The translations under genes and the position numbers were made by a program. Positions 45,428-54,603 of a stretch of 64,000 bases of DNA are shown here, in pieces. Below the pieces are notes generated by a model. The model was given only the letters and a program-made list of their open reading frames with translations. It was not told the origin of the DNA and made no database searches. The stretch's first letter is position 1. Each line of letters begins with the position of its first letter. Source of the DNA: Sulfurivirga caldicuralii (GTDB lineage: Bacteria; Pseudomonadota; Gammaproteobacteria; Thiomicrospirales; Thiomicrospiraceae); contig NZ_FSRE01000003.1 of NCBI RefSeq assembly GCF_900141795.1, positions 124,001 through 188,000 of the forward strand, in the 5' to 3' direction.

Positions 45428-46639
45428 ATGACCAACGCATCTGCTCTGCGCACGAAAATTCTCCATGATTCACGCCCTGCGCTGTGGCGTCTGCTCAGTC
45501 GCCATAGCCTGTGGGACGAAGAAACAGCAACCCTCTGGGTTGATTTAACCCCGTTTGATAGCAAACTACAACCGGTCGCCATTCCAGGCTGGGAGCGCAT
45601 GCTGACCTGGCACGGTGAAACACCTGAGTTACCGGCATGGGCAGTGCTGGCGTGGCCGAATACACCCGCCGTCCACGCATGGCGCAGGCAAATCCCCGCA
45701 TGGGTGCGCGACACACTGCAGCGTTTGCCCAATAAAGGGCAGCTGCGCCTGCTGTTTCTCAGCGCGCGCTATCCGCAAATGCTGGAGCTGCTGGACAAGA
45801 TGCCGGTGCTTGCGTGGCGGCTGGCCAATGCGAACATGGACGAACACCAGCTTGAACAGCTGTTTCCCCGTCCCCGCACAGACATGACGGGATTAATCGG
45901 CTGGCCGGAAGACCGCCGTGCCATCCGTTTCCTGCAAAAACTGCGCTTGCGCAGCATGGATGAGCAGATGCTGCAGCAGATTGACACCTGTCTGGCGGAC
46001 CCAACCATCTATCACCGTGCAACCGAACTGCCGCGCATCAACTCCATGGCGCTCACGCTCGCCGCCAATTTTCCGCAGCTAATCGGATCGCAACTGCATC
46101 AGAGCCTTGCTCGTCAGCCTTGCCGACCGCAGCAGTGCCAGCAAATGAAAGCACTGCTGCAGGACGCGATCGAACTGGCCAATTGGCTGGGTGAATCGCT
46201 CGACCCGATCAAAAGCAGCCGTTTTCTGGTAGAAGTGGAAGAAATCCATACTAAGTGGCTACAAAAGGGGCTAAAACGTCTGAAAACCAGGGCAGAACAA
46301 AGCGGGCAAAAAATGCCCATTGAAAAAGTCGGGGACCCCCCTCCCCTCCCCGCTGGCTGGCAATTGATTCGCAGCCTGCATGCTTGCAACGCACTGTGCC
46401 AGACAACGGGGCATGCCTGGTTTACCCAAACCACGGGTCTGATTGTTCGTCCCAGAGACAAGACGACCCCCTGGGCGGCGCAGATTGATTTTATCGATGG
46501 GCACTGGCAACTTGGCAAGGGGCGCCAGGCAGGCAACCGCTTGCTCGACAGCGAACAGCTGGCGCAGTGCAATCTGCTGCTCACATACCTGAATGCCCAT
46601 TCCAGCCCGACTGCCACGGCGTCGCCCTCCCCTGATTGA
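45428..46639 (+). CDS. Uncharacterised cytoplasmic protein (403 aa) containing a KVGDPP repeat insert
   Basis: A 403-residue protein with no signal peptide or membrane segment, divergent from ogt by 28 bases and preceded by AAAGGG. It is rich in Leu, Trp, Arg and Gln. No domain is recognised with confidence. An N-terminal half mentions LWVDLTPFDSKLQ and a C-terminal part reads LPAGWQLIRSLHACNALCQTTGHAWF, loosely recalling PcfJ-like endings, which I cannot confirm. Residues 299-305 (EKVGDPP) come from a dispersed repeat at a probable linker just before LPAGWQ. A weak terminator follows. Confidence 0.75.
   Translation: MTNASALRTKILHDSRPALWRLLSRHSLWDEETATLWVDLTPFDSKLQPVAIPGWERMLTWHGETPELPAWAVLAWPNTPAVHAWRRQIPAWVRDTLQRLPNKGQLRLLFLSARYPQMLELLDKMPVLAWRLANANMDEHQLEQLFPRPRTDMTGLIGWPEDRRAIRFLQKLRLRSMDEQMLQQIDTCLADPTIYHRATELPRINSMALTLAANFPQLIGSQLHQSLARQPCRPQQCQQMKALLQDAIELANWLGESLDPIKSSRFLVEVEEIHTKWLQKGLKRLKTRAEQSGQKMPIEKVGDPPPLPAGWQLIRSLHACNALCQTTGHAWFTQTTGLIVRPRDKTTPWAAQIDFIDGHWQLGKGRQAGNRLLDSEQLAQCNLLLTYLNAHSSPTATASPSPD
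46323..46341 (+). repeat. Dispersed GTCGGGGACC repeat inside the 403-aa gene
   Basis: AAAAAGTCGGGGACCCCCC lies in frame and encodes KVGDPP at residues 300-305. It falls between a basic helix and a new hydrophobic block, consistent with a tolerated linker insertion. Confidence 0.9.
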
Positions 46640-46681
46640 AACCCATAACCATCCGCCTCGACACACAAGCGCGTCGACCGG

Positions 46682-46699
46682 GCCCTGCAGGGGGCTTTT
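46682..46699 (+). terminator. Possible weak terminator after the 403-aa gene
   Basis: GCCCTGCAGGGGGCTTTT can form a short stem followed by four T residues, 43 bases beyond the stop codon. The stem is short, so this is tentative. Confidence 0.35.
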
Positions 46700-46746
46700 C
46701 AGAACGGCGCATCCCCGCCCCATGCGCCATGCATTTTTTCCAGACA

Positions 46747-46778
46747 CAAAAAAACCCGCCGACTTACGCCGACGGGTT
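46747..46778 (-). terminator. Terminator of the porin gene
   Basis: On the minus strand AACCCGTCGGC and GTCGGCGGGTT pair around a short loop and are followed by seven T residues. It lies about 40 bases beyond the porin stop. Confidence 0.88.
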
Positions 46779-46816
46779 TGACAAGTTCAATCAGACAGTC
46801 TTACGACTGCAGGTGA

Positions 46817-47875
46817 TTAGAACTTGTGAATCATACCTACAGACACATAGGTATCTTCAGCTTTCTTGCCGATAGCATAAGCATCTGCTTCTGCAGAGTA
46901 GTTGTCAGTCGCAACATACTCAACATAGGCAGTTGTTTTCTTGCCCAGAGCGTAATCAACACCCAATCCGTAAGCAGAGGCATCTTTCTGGGACTTCACA
47001 TCGTAATCAACTGAAGAGTATTTACCTTTCAGGGTCGCCGCACCCATGGTGTAGGCCAGGTTGATCTGCCAGTTAGAACCATCATTAGCAGCTTTAACCT
47101 TGGATGTATCAAAGTCCTGATACATAACGTTAGCCATCAAGTCGCCCATAGTGTACTGTGCAGACAGGCGGTATTCGCTGTAGCTGTGTGTACCGTCAAC
47201 CGAGTTCTTGTCTGCGTTAGTCATAGCAGCAGACAGATACAGACCTTTTTTCTTGGAGCCGTACATCAATGCTGCTGAATAAATGTCTGTCAGGCCACTT
47301 TCCTTGTTGGCAACGCCTAGCTCTTCGTTAGGTACCAAGGCACCCACGAATTTAATGCCGTTGAAAGAAGGTGAAACATAGGCCAGCACGTTACCTGCGC
47401 GCAGCTCACCACCAGCGCCGTACAGACCCAGAAGCCCAGCCATGCGGCCGTTGTCACCATAACCATCGTTAAAGGTGTCAGTGGGCTGTGCCATTTTGAA
47501 AGGTGAGTCGTGACGGCCCAGCAGAACCGCACCGAAAGAGCCACCCAGCCCTACGTAAGCATTACGAGCAGAAATGCTTTCAGTCGCCTTATATTTGCTG
47601 CGACCTTTGTCGCCATCCACGTCAACGCCCCACTCGATCTTGTACAGAGCTTTCAGGCCGTTACCCAGATCTTCAGAACCTTTAACGCCGATACGTGAAG
47701 CGTTAGACGTTACACGAACACCACCGTTGGTCTTGTCTTTATAGCCATGAGCATCCTTGATGCTAACATGGTCCAGAGACATATTGATCTGGCCGTAAAC
47801 AGTCGGCGCACCAGCCATGGCAGCAGGTGCAGCTACAGCAGCAGCGATCGCAGCAGCGATGATTTGCTTTTTCAT
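46817..47875 (-). CDS. General outer-membrane porin (Gram-negative porin family)
   Basis: A 352-residue exported beta-barrel protein with signal peptide (about 1-21, ending AAMA). The start of the mature protein, PTVYGQINMSLDHV, then SRIGVKGSEDLGNGLKALYKIEWG and RNAYVGLGGSFGAVLLGRHDSPFK, are typical of 16-strand trimeric porins, and it ends with the usual Phe (VSVGMIHKF) for outer-membrane assembly. It is a single-gene unit with its own promoter at 47981-48009 and terminator. The solute preference cannot be read from the sequence. Confidence 0.93.
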   Translation of the reverse strand: MKKQIIAAAIAAAVAAPAAMAGAPTVYGQINMSLDHVSIKDAHGYKDKTNGGVRVTSNASRIGVKGSEDLGNGLKALYKIEWGVDVDGDKGRSKYKATESISARNAYVGLGGSFGAVLLGRHDSPFKMAQPTDTFNDGYGDNGRMAGLLGLYGAGGELRAGNVLAYVSPSFNGIKFVGALVPNEELGVANKESGLTDIYSAALMYGSKKKGLYLSAAMTNADKNSVDGTHSYSEYRLSAQYTMGDLMANVMYQDFDTSKVKAANDGSNWQINLAYTMGAATLKGKYSSVDYDVKSQKDASAYGLGVDYALGKKTTAYVEYVATDNYSAEADAYAIGKKAEDTYVSVGMIHKF

Positions 47876-47980
47876 AGGTTTTACCCTCTTTTTGGTTGAT
47901 GATTCAACTTAAGTTAAACCCCGAAATGTGGCGTTTGTCACGCCGCGCTTCAGCGTCTACGCTTAAATGCGTTAGTGCTC

Positions 47981-48009
47981 ACTATAGGGATCTGACCTGA
48001 TCGTTTCAA
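47981..48009 (-). promoter_or_regulatory. Sigma70 promoter of the porin gene
   Basis: On the minus strand TTGAAA and TATAGT are separated by exactly 17 bases, close to the sigma70 consensus. The predicted leader of about 100 bases could hold post-transcriptional control. Confidence 0.75.
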
Positions 48010-48044
48010 AGAATGCAGGCGGATGCTCAAAAGGATTTGGGTAG

Positions 48045-48062
48045 TGTTGCATTTATGCAACA
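48045..48062. promoter_or_regulatory. Perfect 18-bp palindrome upstream of the porin promoter
   Basis: TGTTGCATTTATGCAACA is symmetric over eight bases each side of TT. It lies 36 bases upstream of the porin -35 and 32 bases beyond the tRNA-Pro end, so it may be an operator for the porin gene or a 3' hairpin of the tRNA transcript. No U-run follows it. Confidence 0.45.
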
Positions 48063-48094
48063 TGCGACCTCAATAGACCTTGGAGATATGAAAT

Positions 48095-48171
48095 TGGTCG
48101 GGACAGCAGGACTTGAACCTGCGACCCCCGCCACCCCATGACGGTGCTCTACCAGACTGAGCTATGCCCCG
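48095..48171 (-). tRNA. tRNA-Pro (anticodon GGG)
   Basis: A 77-base cloverleaf on the minus strand: acceptor CGGGGCA pairs with TGTCCCG, the anticodon arm CCGTC-ATGGGGT-GGCGG presents GGG, the T arm has TTCAAGT, and CCA is encoded. The anticodon arm is nearly that of E. coli proL. Confidence 0.96.
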
Positions 48172-48183
48172 AGAATAAAGAGA

Positions 48184-48259
48184 TGGTGCCGACGGAGGGA
48201 CTTGAACCCCCAACCTACTGATTACAAGTCAGTTGCACTACCAGTTGTGCTACGTCGGC
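48184..48259 (-). tRNA. tRNA-Thr (anticodon TGT)
   Basis: A 76-base cloverleaf on the minus strand: acceptor GCCGACG pairs with CGTCGGC, the anticodon arm ACTGA-CTTGTAA-TCAGT presents TGT, and CCA is encoded. It lies 12 bases upstream of tRNA-Pro, probably in one transcript. Confidence 0.97.
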
Positions 48260-48330
48260 CCATATCGGAAGGTGATGGGAATTATACGCCTTGCGTCAGG
48301 CATGTCAATATCCCAAAAGCCGAAAACAAA

Positions 48331-48353
48331 AAAGGCGGCCGAAGCCGCCTTTT
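48331..48353 (-). terminator. Terminator of clpB
   Basis: AAAGGCGGC and GCCGCCTTT pair around CGAA, with a T-run on the minus strand, just after the clpB stop and before the tRNA pair. Confidence 0.9.
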
Positions 48354-48371
48354 GGAGGGTTCCGCCGGGCA

Positions 48372-50945
48372 TTAACCCTTGCGGAAGGCCAGATCGCCGT
48401 TTTCCACATCGACGATGATGGTGTCACCCGGAGCGAACTCGCCCTTGAGCAGGCGTTCTGCCAGCGGGTTTTCCAGCAGATGCTGGATGGCCCGCTTGAG
48501 CGGACGCGCGCCATAGACCGGGTCGAAGCCTGCTTCACCCAGCAGATCCAGCGCTGCTTCGGACACCTGCAGCTTGATGTCCTGCTCTTCCAGGCGCCTG
48601 GCGACGCGCCGAATCTGGATGTTGGTGATGGCGCGGATCTGCGCCTTGCCGAGCGGATGGAACACCACCGTCTCGTCGATCCGGTTGATGAACTCCGGAC
48701 GGAAGTGCTGTCCAACCACTTCCATCACCGCCGCCTTCATGGCCTCGTAGTCCTTGACGCCGGCCATCTCCTGAATGAGGTGGCTGCCCAGGTTCGAGGT
48801 CATGATGATGACCGTATTGCGGAAGTCCACCGTACGGCCGTGGCTGTCGGTCAGGCGACCGTCGTCCAACACCTGCAGCAGGATATTGAACACATCCGGG
48901 TGCGCCTTTTCCACTTCGTCAAACAGGATGACGGAGTAGGGCTTGCGACGCACCTTCTCGGTGAGGTAGCCGCCTTCCTCGTAGCCCACGTAGCCCGGCG
49001 GCGCACCGATCAGGCGTGCCACCGCGTGCTTCTCCATGAACTCGGACATGTCGAGACGCACGATCGCCTCTTCGGTGTCGAACAGCACCTCGGCCAGCGC
49101 CTTGGTCAGCTCGGTCTTACCAACACCCGTCGGGCCCAGGAACAGGAATGAACCATTGGGCCGGTTCGGGTCGGCAAGGCCGGCGCGGGCACGGCGAATG
49201 GCTGCCGCCACCGCATGCACGGCTTCATCCTGACCGACGACGCGCTTGCGCAGTTCGTCTTCCAGATGAAGCAGCTTTTCACGCTCGCCTTCGAGCATCT
49301 TGCTGACCGGAATGCCGGTCCAGCGTGAGACCACTTCGGCGATCTCTTCTTCCGTGACCTTGTTGCGCAGCAGGTGCGGCTGCTCGTCGGCATTCGCCTC
49401 GGCTTCTTCCGCTTCCTTGATCTTGCGCTCCAGCTCCGGAATCACGCCATACTGCAGCTCGGCGGCGCGGTTCATGTTGCCTTCGCGCAACGCCTGCTCC
49501 AGCTCGATGCGTGCCTTGTCCAGCTGCGCCTTGAGCTCCTTCACGCCCTGGAGCAGCGCCTTGTCCCGCTTCCAGATCTCTTCCAGCTCGGCGTACTGCT
49601 TCTCGAGCTCGGCGATTTTCTCTTCCAGCTCGGCGAGACGCTTCTTCGCCGCCTCGTCCTTTTCCTTTTTCAGCGCTTCGCGCTCGATCTTCAATTGAAT
49701 GAGGCGGCGCTCCAGCTTGTCCAGCTCTTCCGGCTTGGAGTCGATCTCCATACGAATGCGCGACGCCGCTTCGTCGATCAGGTCGATCGCCTTGTCCGGC
49801 AGCTTGCGGTCGGTAATGTAGCGGTGGGACAGAGTCGCCGCCGCCACGATCGCGCTGTCGGTAATCTCCACGCCGTGGTGCACTTCATAGCGCTCCTTCA
49901 GGCCGCGCAGAATGGCGATGGTGTCTTCCACGCTGGGCTCGTCCACCAGCACTTTCTGGAAGCGACGCTCCAGCGCAGCATCCTTTTCAATGTACTGACG
50001 GTATTCATCCAGCGTGGTGGCACCGATCACGTGCAGCTCGCCACGCGCCAGCGCAGGCTTGAGCATATTGCCCGCATCCATGGCGCCGTCCGCCTTGCCG
50101 GCACCCACCATGGTGTGGATCTCGTCGATAAAGAGGATGATCTGACCTTCGGACTTTTCGATGTCCTTGATCAGCGCCTTGAGGCGTTCCTCGAAATCAC
50201 CACGGTACTTGGCACCGGCCAGCAACGCGCCCAGATCCAGGCTCAAAACGCGCTTGTCGCGCAGGCCTTCGGGCACCTCCTTGTTGACGATGCGCTGCGC
50301 CAGCCCTTCCACAATGGCGGTCTTACCCACGCCCGGCTCACCGATGAGCACCGGGTTGTTCTTGGTGCGGCGCTGCAGCACCTGAATGGTGCGGCGAATC
50401 TCGTCGTCCCGGCCGATGACCGGGTCCAGCTTGCCTTCTGCCGCGCGGGCAGTCAGGTCAATGGTGTATTTCTCCAGCGCTTGCCGGGTATCTTCTGCGT
50501 TTGGATCCTGCACGGTTTCACCTCCTCGTATTTTCTGAATGGCTTCCAACAGTTTTTCCTTGCTCGCCCCCGCTTCTTTCAGCAGATCGGCGGCGATGTC
50601 CGCAACCTCCAGCAACGCCAGGAAGAACAGCTCACTGGCAATATAGCTGTCGCCCATTTCCTTGGACTGCTTGTCCATCAGGTTGAGCACCTGGGCGGTC
50701 TTGTTGGAGATCTTTACATCCCCGGCGGCGGCGCCGGATACCTGCGGCAGCGTCTTGAGCTTTTCGGCCACCTTCTGCCGCAATGTGTTTACGTCAACGC
50801 CCGCCAGCCGCAACAGGTTCCCCTGCGGCTCGATCAGGGCGTCGAGAATGTGCAGCGGCTCGATAAACTGGTTGCTGTTTTCCACAGCTTTCGATTGTGC
50901 GTCCTGCAGCGCCTGCTGCAGGGCGTTTGTCATTCTGTCCATCAT
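48372..50945 (-). CDS. clpB: ATP-dependent chaperone ClpB
   Basis: An 857-residue hexameric disaggregase that works with DnaK. The N domain starts [16 protein letters not shown], the first ATPase domain has [15 protein letters not shown] and [15 protein letters not shown], a long M-domain coiled coil spans about 410-530 (many Glu, Lys, Leu), and the second ATPase domain has [19 protein letters not shown]. The pore loop region [10 protein letters not shown] is intact. GGGAGG lies eight bases before the ATG. A sigma32-type promoter and a long hairpin leader lie upstream. Confidence 0.98.
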   Translation of the reverse strand: MMDRMTNALQQALQDAQSKAVENSNQFIEPLHILDALIEPQGNLLRLAGVDVNTLRQKVAEKLKTLPQVSGAAAGDVKISNKTAQVLNLMDKQSKEMGDSYIASELFFLALLEVADIAADLLKEAGASKEKLLEAIQKIRGGETVQDPNAEDTRQALEKYTIDLTARAAEGKLDPVIGRDDEIRRTIQVLQRRTKNNPVLIGEPGVGKTAIVEGLAQRIVNKEVPEGLRDKRVLSLDLGALLAGAKYRGDFEERLKALIKDIEKSEGQIILFIDEIHTMVGAGKADGAMDAGNMLKPALARGELHVIGATTLDEYRQYIEKDAALERRFQKVLVDEPSVEDTIAILRGLKERYEVHHGVEITDSAIVAAATLSHRYITDRKLPDKAIDLIDEAASRIRMEIDSKPEELDKLERRLIQLKIEREALKKEKDEAAKKRLAELEEKIAELEKQYAELEEIWKRDKALLQGVKELKAQLDKARIELEQALREGNMNRAAELQYGVIPELERKIKEAEEAEANADEQPHLLRNKVTEEEIAEVVSRWTGIPVSKMLEGEREKLLHLEDELRKRVVGQDEAVHAVAAAIRRARAGLADPNRPNGSFLFLGPTGVGKTELTKALAEVLFDTEEAIVRLDMSEFMEKHAVARLIGAPPGYVGYEEGGYLTEKVRRKPYSVILFDEVEKAHPDVFNILLQVLDDGRLTDSHGRTVDFRNTVIIMTSNLGSHLIQEMAGVKDYEAMKAAVMEVVGQHFRPEFINRIDETVVFHPLGKAQIRAITNIQIRRVARRLEEQDIKLQVSEAALDLLGEAGFDPVYGARPLKRAIQHLLENPLAERLLKGEFAPGDTIIVDVENGDLAFRKG

Positions 50946-50971
50946 GTCTGATGCCTCCCGTAAATTTTTTG

Positions 50972-51034
50972 GGCACCTCCACCAACCCCTTCAATGGTCG
51001 CAACGCGAGCAATGAAGGAATTGGCGGAGGTGCC
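50972..51034 (-). promoter_or_regulatory. Long hairpin in the clpB leader
   Basis: Arms 50972-50985 and 51021-51034 (GGCACCTCCACCAA against TTGGCGGAGGTGCC) pair at 13 of 14 positions, and an inner pair CCTTCA/TGAAGG extends the stem. It lies in the predicted 5' leader of clpB, ending 12 bases before the GGGAGG ribosome site. No U-run follows on the minus strand, so it is not a normal terminator. Confidence 0.75.
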
Positions 51035-51050
51035 AATGTTTCTGTACCCT

Positions 51051-51078
51051 ATATGGGGATTTGTCGGGAGAATGCAAG
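51051..51078 (-). promoter_or_regulatory. Sigma32 (RpoH) heat-shock promoter of clpB
   Basis: On the minus strand CTTGCAT and CCCCATAT are separated by 13 bases, an excellent match to the sigma32 consensus CTTGAAA-N13-CCCCATNT. It lies about 105 bases before the clpB start, giving a leader of about 100 bases. The -35 overlaps the ribosome-site region of the divergent ElyC-like gene. Confidence 0.82.
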
Positions 51079-51080
51079 AC

Positions 51081-51890
51081 ATGGACACCCTCTTTTTTGT
51101 GATATCGAAATTGGCGTGGGGGCTACTGAGCCCGCTCAACCTGATGATCTGGCTCACCCTGCTGGGCGTCCTGCTTGCATGGTGGGGCTGGCGGCGATTT
51201 GGCGGCACACTGGCCACGCTGGGCTTTGCCCTGCTGCTGGCCAATATGGCCTATCCGTTTGGGGACCTTATTATCCAGCCGCTGGAAGCGCGCTTTCACA
51301 AGCCGCACCCCATGCCGGACGATGTGGACGGCATTCTCATTCTCGGTGGCGGGGAAAGCCTCGGGCGCTCGCTCAGCTGGCAGACGCCGGAACTGGGACT
51401 GGGTGGCGATCGCTATGTGGCCGCGGCGTATCTGGCACGCCTGTATAAAGATGTGCCGGTCATCTTTGCCGGCGGTTCCGGCAGTGTGCAGCTGCAGGAC
51501 ACCGGCAAGGAGGGGGATATTGCCCGCACCCTGCTGACACAACTGGGCATCCCCCCCAACCGCCTGATCATCGAAAGCAGCTCGCGCAATACCCATGAAA
51601 ACTTCCGTAATGTACGGCTGATGCTACCCAAGCCGGACGGCCGCTATCTGCTGATCACTTCCGCCTTTCACATGCCACGGGCGGTGGGCGTGGCTCGCAA
51701 GGTGGGCGTCAACGTCATCCCTTACCCCGTGGACTACCGCAGCTACAAGCCGCCCTATCGCAAGGTGGATTTCGACTTTTTTGATCATCTGAAATCACTG
51801 GAACCCGGCTGGAAGGAGTGGATCGGCCTGACAGTTTACTACCTCAGCGGCAAGACCGGTCAGTGGCTGCCGGCAGAAACCGAGCAATAA
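51081..51890 (+). CDS. ElyC/YdcF-family membrane protein (DUF218)
   Basis: A 269-residue protein with two N-terminal membrane segments (about 8-28 and 32-58) and a DUF218 domain (about 75-235) that starts VDGILILGGGESLGRS, continues with VIFAGGSGSVQ and SSSRNTHENFRNV, and includes RYLLITSAFHMPRAVGVARKVG. ElyC proteins act in envelope and peptidoglycan or lipid-carrier homeostasis. I start at the ATG ten bases after GGGAG; an in-frame ATG three codons earlier almost touches that site. Its promoter region overlaps that of clpB. Confidence 0.87.
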   Translation: MDTLFFVISKLAWGLLSPLNLMIWLTLLGVLLAWWGWRRFGGTLATLGFALLLANMAYPFGDLIIQPLEARFHKPHPMPDDVDGILILGGGESLGRSLSWQTPELGLGGDRYVAAAYLARLYKDVPVIFAGGSGSVQLQDTGKEGDIARTLLTQLGIPPNRLIIESSSRNTHENFRNVRLMLPKPDGRYLLITSAFHMPRAVGVARKVGVNVIPYPVDYRSYKPPYRKVDFDFFDHLKSLEPGWKEWIGLTVYYLSGKTGQWLPAETEQ

Positions 51891-51906
51891 AAAATGTCGT
51901 GGCTGA

Positions 51907-52467
51907 TCAGTGCTCGTAGGCCTTGTGCGACAGATACAGTGCCAGGCCGATCATCATGATCGCCAGCGAGTAGTACAGCAGCTCCAGCGGTGCAGTCGGC
52001 TTGAGGAAAATCGCCTGCTCGAAGAACATGACGATCAGGATCATCACAATGACCTTGGCCAGCTTGTCCTTCAGGTCGTCCAGCGAGTTGATGTACAGAA
52101 TCTTGCTGGCGCCCGATTCGTGTGCCTGATCGATCTTGGAGATGAACAGCTCGTACAGCCCCAGCGCGAAGATCAGCATGATGGTGCCCAGCAGGAAACC
52201 ATCCACCGAGCCGACTACATGGGCTACGGTCTGGGCCTTCAGATGGCTGCGCGCCTCATCGTCAAGCTGTGCGTAATGAACCAGGTGCGCCATGGTGTAG
52301 TACACATCCACGGCGGTCATGTAAAAAATGCCAAAGGCGGTAATCAGGCTGGCGATCACCGCCACCATGACCACCCAGCGGCTGTTCCACAGCGCGCCTT
52401 CGAAATAGCGTTCCAGCATGCTGGTGTGGGCTCTGTCCTTCTCCAGCGCCTGCTCATGATTTTTCAT
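51907..52467 (-). CDS. YqhA/UPF0114-family membrane protein
   Basis: A 186-residue inner-membrane protein with about four hydrophobic segments. [24 protein letters not shown], the polar [13 protein letters not shown] and [24 protein letters not shown] are the conserved stretches of the UPF0114 (YqhA) family, whose biochemical role is not established. The gene starts within the end of hslV (14-base overlap) and so ends the dapF-DUF484-xerC-hslV-yqhA run. Confidence 0.85.
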   Translation of the reverse strand: MKNHEQALEKDRAHTSMLERYFEGALWNSRWVVMVAVIASLITAFGIFYMTAVDVYYTMAHLVHYAQLDDEARSHLKAQTVAHVVGSVDGFLLGTIMLIFALGLYELFISKIDQAHESGASKILYINSLDDLKDKLAKVIVMILIVMFFEQAIFLKPTAPLELLYYSLAIMMIGLALYLSHKAYEH

Positions 52468-53005
52468 TCGGTGCCTCCAGGGTTTCGATTGTGAGCTGAT
52501 GGTTGGTATAGATACATAGATCAGCCGCTATGGTAAGGGCTTTTTCCACCACTTCAAGTGCCGAAAGCGCTGTATTGTCCATGAGCGCCTGCGCTGCCGC
52601 ATGCGCATAACTGCCGCCAGAGCCGATGGCGATGAAATCGTGTTCCGGCTCGATGACATCGCCTGTGCCGGACAGCAACAGCATGGTGGTCTGATCGGCC
52701 ACGATCATCATCGCCTCCAGCCGACGCAGCGCACGGTCAGTACGCCAGTCCTTGGCCATTTCCACCGCGGCGCGCAGCAGCTGACCGCTGTGCGCCTGCA
52801 GCTTGGCCTCGAAGCGCTCGAACAGCGTAAACGCATCCGCCGTGGAGCCGGCGAAGCCGGCCAGCACCTTGCCGTTATACAGGCGGCGCACCTTGCGGGC
52901 GTTGCCCTTCATCACCACATTGCCCAGCGTCACCTGCCCGTCGCCGCCAATGACCATCTGACCATTGCGGCGCGCGCACAGAATCGTCGTCCCCTTGAAG
53001 CTCAT
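52454..53005 (-). CDS. hslV: ATP-dependent protease subunit HslV with short propeptide
   Basis: A 183-residue proteasome-like peptidase that forms the core of HslUV. The catalytic N-terminal Thr is in [25 protein letters not shown], preceded by MSFKG, so a five-residue propeptide must be removed, as in many beta-proteobacterial forms; enterobacterial HslV has only Met. Other signatures are [19 protein letters not shown] and [15 protein letters not shown]. The ATPase gene hslU is 2.5 kb away on the other strand, not adjacent. Confidence 0.95.
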   Translation of the reverse strand: MSFKGTTILCARRNGQMVIGGDGQVTLGNVVMKGNARKVRRLYNGKVLAGFAGSTADAFTLFERFEAKLQAHSGQLLRAAVEMAKDWRTDRALRRLEAMMIVADQTTMLLLSGTGDVIEPEHDFIAIGSGGSYAHAAAQALMDNTALSALEVVEKALTIAADLCIYTNHQLTIETLEAPNEKS

Positions 53006-53006
53006 T

Positions 53007-53930
53007 TCACTCCTCACGTTTGCGTTTGGCGCGCGGATGGGCCTTGTCGTACACCCGCGCCAGTTGTTGGAAATCCATGCGTGTGTATATCTGCGTGGCA
53101 TTCAGGCTGGCGTGCCCCAGCAGCGTCTGCACCGCGCGCAGATCGCCGCTGCTCTCCAGCATGTGGGTGGCGAAGCTGTGGCGCAGCTTGTGCGGCGTCA
53201 CGCCCTGCGGCAGACCGCGCTGCCGCCCCCACTTGCGCAGCCGCTGCTGCATGGACCGAATGCTCAGGCGTCCGCCGCGCGGGTTGATGAACAGTGCCGG
53301 CTCATCCGCATCAGCGTGGGCATTACGCACCTTGAGCCACGCCGCCAGCGCCTCGCGGGCCACGCGCCCCACCGGCACCCAGCGCTCCTTGTCGCGCTTG
53401 CCCAGCACGATGGTGCCGCCCTCGCGCAGCATCTGTTCGCCGTGGGATACATTCAGCCCATGCAACTCGGCCACACGCATGCCGCTGCTGTACAGCAGTT
53501 CATAAATTGCCCTATCACGCCGCCCCTGCCAGCTGTCATCGAAACCCTCCAGCAGCTGACTGACCTGATCCACATCCAGCGTGCGCGGCAGCGGCGCCCC
53601 CACTTTGGGCAGGGGCACATCCCGCGCCGGGTTGCTCTGCGCCTGCTCTTCGCGCAGCAGGTAGTCGAAAAAGCTACGCAGCGCCGAAAGAATACGCGCC
53701 AGGGTGCGCGCCGACTTGCCTTCGCTGGCCAGCTTCTGCAGATAAAGCTTAACGTGCAGCGTGGCCACCTCGCCCCACGATACAACCGCTTCGGCCTGCG
53801 CAAAGGCGGCAAAGCCGCGCACATCGCGGGCGTAATTCTTCATCGTGTGTTCCGACAGCCCACGGGCCGCCAGATGGCGCATCCATGCGCCGATGGCCGC
53901 ATCCAGCGCTTCAACAGCGCGGGAGGACAT
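53007..53930 (-). CDS. xerC: Site-specific tyrosine recombinase XerC
   Basis: A 307-residue recombinase that resolves chromosome dimers at dif with XerD. The N-terminal SAM-like domain (about 5-95) is followed by the catalytic domain with Arg in [13 protein letters not shown], Lys in [27 protein letters not shown] and the nucleophilic Tyr in [18 protein letters not shown] start at the ATG with GGAG six bases upstream rather than a TTG four codons earlier. It follows the DUF484 gene, as is usual, and is one base ahead of hslV. Confidence 0.94.
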   Translation of the reverse strand: MSSRAVEALDAAIGAWMRHLAARGLSEHTMKNYARDVRGFAAFAQAEAVVSWGEVATLHVKLYLQKLASEGKSARTLARILSALRSFFDYLLREEQAQSNPARDVPLPKVGAPLPRTLDVDQVSQLLEGFDDSWQGRRDRAIYELLYSSGMRVAELHGLNVSHGEQMLREGGTIVLGKRDKERWVPVGRVAREALAAWLKVRNAHADADEPALFINPRGGRLSIRSMQQRLRKWGRQRGLPQGVTPHKLRHSFATHMLESSGDLRAVQTLLGHASLNATQIYTRMDFQQLARVYDKAHPRAKRKREE

Positions 53931-54603
53931 GACTGTCTCCAAACAGATGCCCCAGCCGAGCGCTGATCAGCTCGCCCAGCACGCGCAGAAAATAGGTGTC
54001 CAGTTCGGGTGCAAAGCGCTCGGCGTCATGGCTGCCGATGGCAAGCACACCCCAGACCCGCTCGAACCCCAGCGGCACCAGACATACGCTGCGCACCGCT
54101 GGCTCCGGCTCGAACAGGCCCGTCTGCCAGCCCGGCTCCAGCGCGCCGCAGCGGGGTTTTCCCGGTTGCAGATGCGCGCGCAGCAGCTGCACCCAGCTGC
54201 GGTCCATGCCCAGCTGACGCAGCCCCTTCACCGCCTCGCGCGGCGCCTGCCAGCTGTGCAGGCGCACCTGTTCCACCGCAAACAGGGCCGGCAGCAGTTC
54301 CAGCAGGCAGTGCACCGCATCACTTTCGCTGCGCGCTGCCATCAGCGCCAGCGTGAGCTGGTGCAGTTTTTCGAACAGGCGGCCGTTGTCGCCGGCCACG
54401 GCCAGCAGCGCAGAGACCTCCTGCTCCAGCGTCTCCTTCTTATCGCGCAGGCTGATCAGCTGACGCTGCAGCAGGGAAATGCTTTCGCCGCTGCGCGGAT
54501 GCGGCAGGCGCATCTGCTCCACCAGATCGGGGAAAATCTGAAAGAAGTCCGGATGGCGCGCCAGATAGTTGGCCACCTCCTGTGCGGTCAGGTCAGTTCG
54601 CAT
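53911..54603 (-). CDS. DUF484 family protein
   Basis: A 230-residue cytoplasmic protein. The N terminus LTAQEVANYLARHPDFFQIFPDLVEQMRLPH is the hallmark of DUF484, followed by a coiled-coil stretch (about 42-75) and a GAF-like domain (about 85-220). The function is unknown; it commonly sits between dapF and xerC, as here. It overlaps dapF by 11 bases and xerC by 20. Confidence 0.88.
   Translation of the reverse strand: MRTDLTAQEVANYLARHPDFFQIFPDLVEQMRLPHPRSGESISLLQRQLISLRDKKETLEQEVSALLAVAGDNGRLFEKLHQLTLALMAARSESDAVHCLLELLPALFAVEQVRLHSWQAPREAVKGLRQLGMDRSWVQLLRAHLQPGKPRCGALEPGWQTGLFEPEPAVRSVCLVPLGFERVWGVLAIGSHDAERFAPELDTYFLRVLGELISARLGHLFGDSHVLPRC

Noticed and set aside
49374..50951. A 525-codon frame antisense to clpB
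   Set aside because: It is rich in Leu, Gln and His in step with the codon pattern of the conserved ClpB coding strand, and shows no motif.
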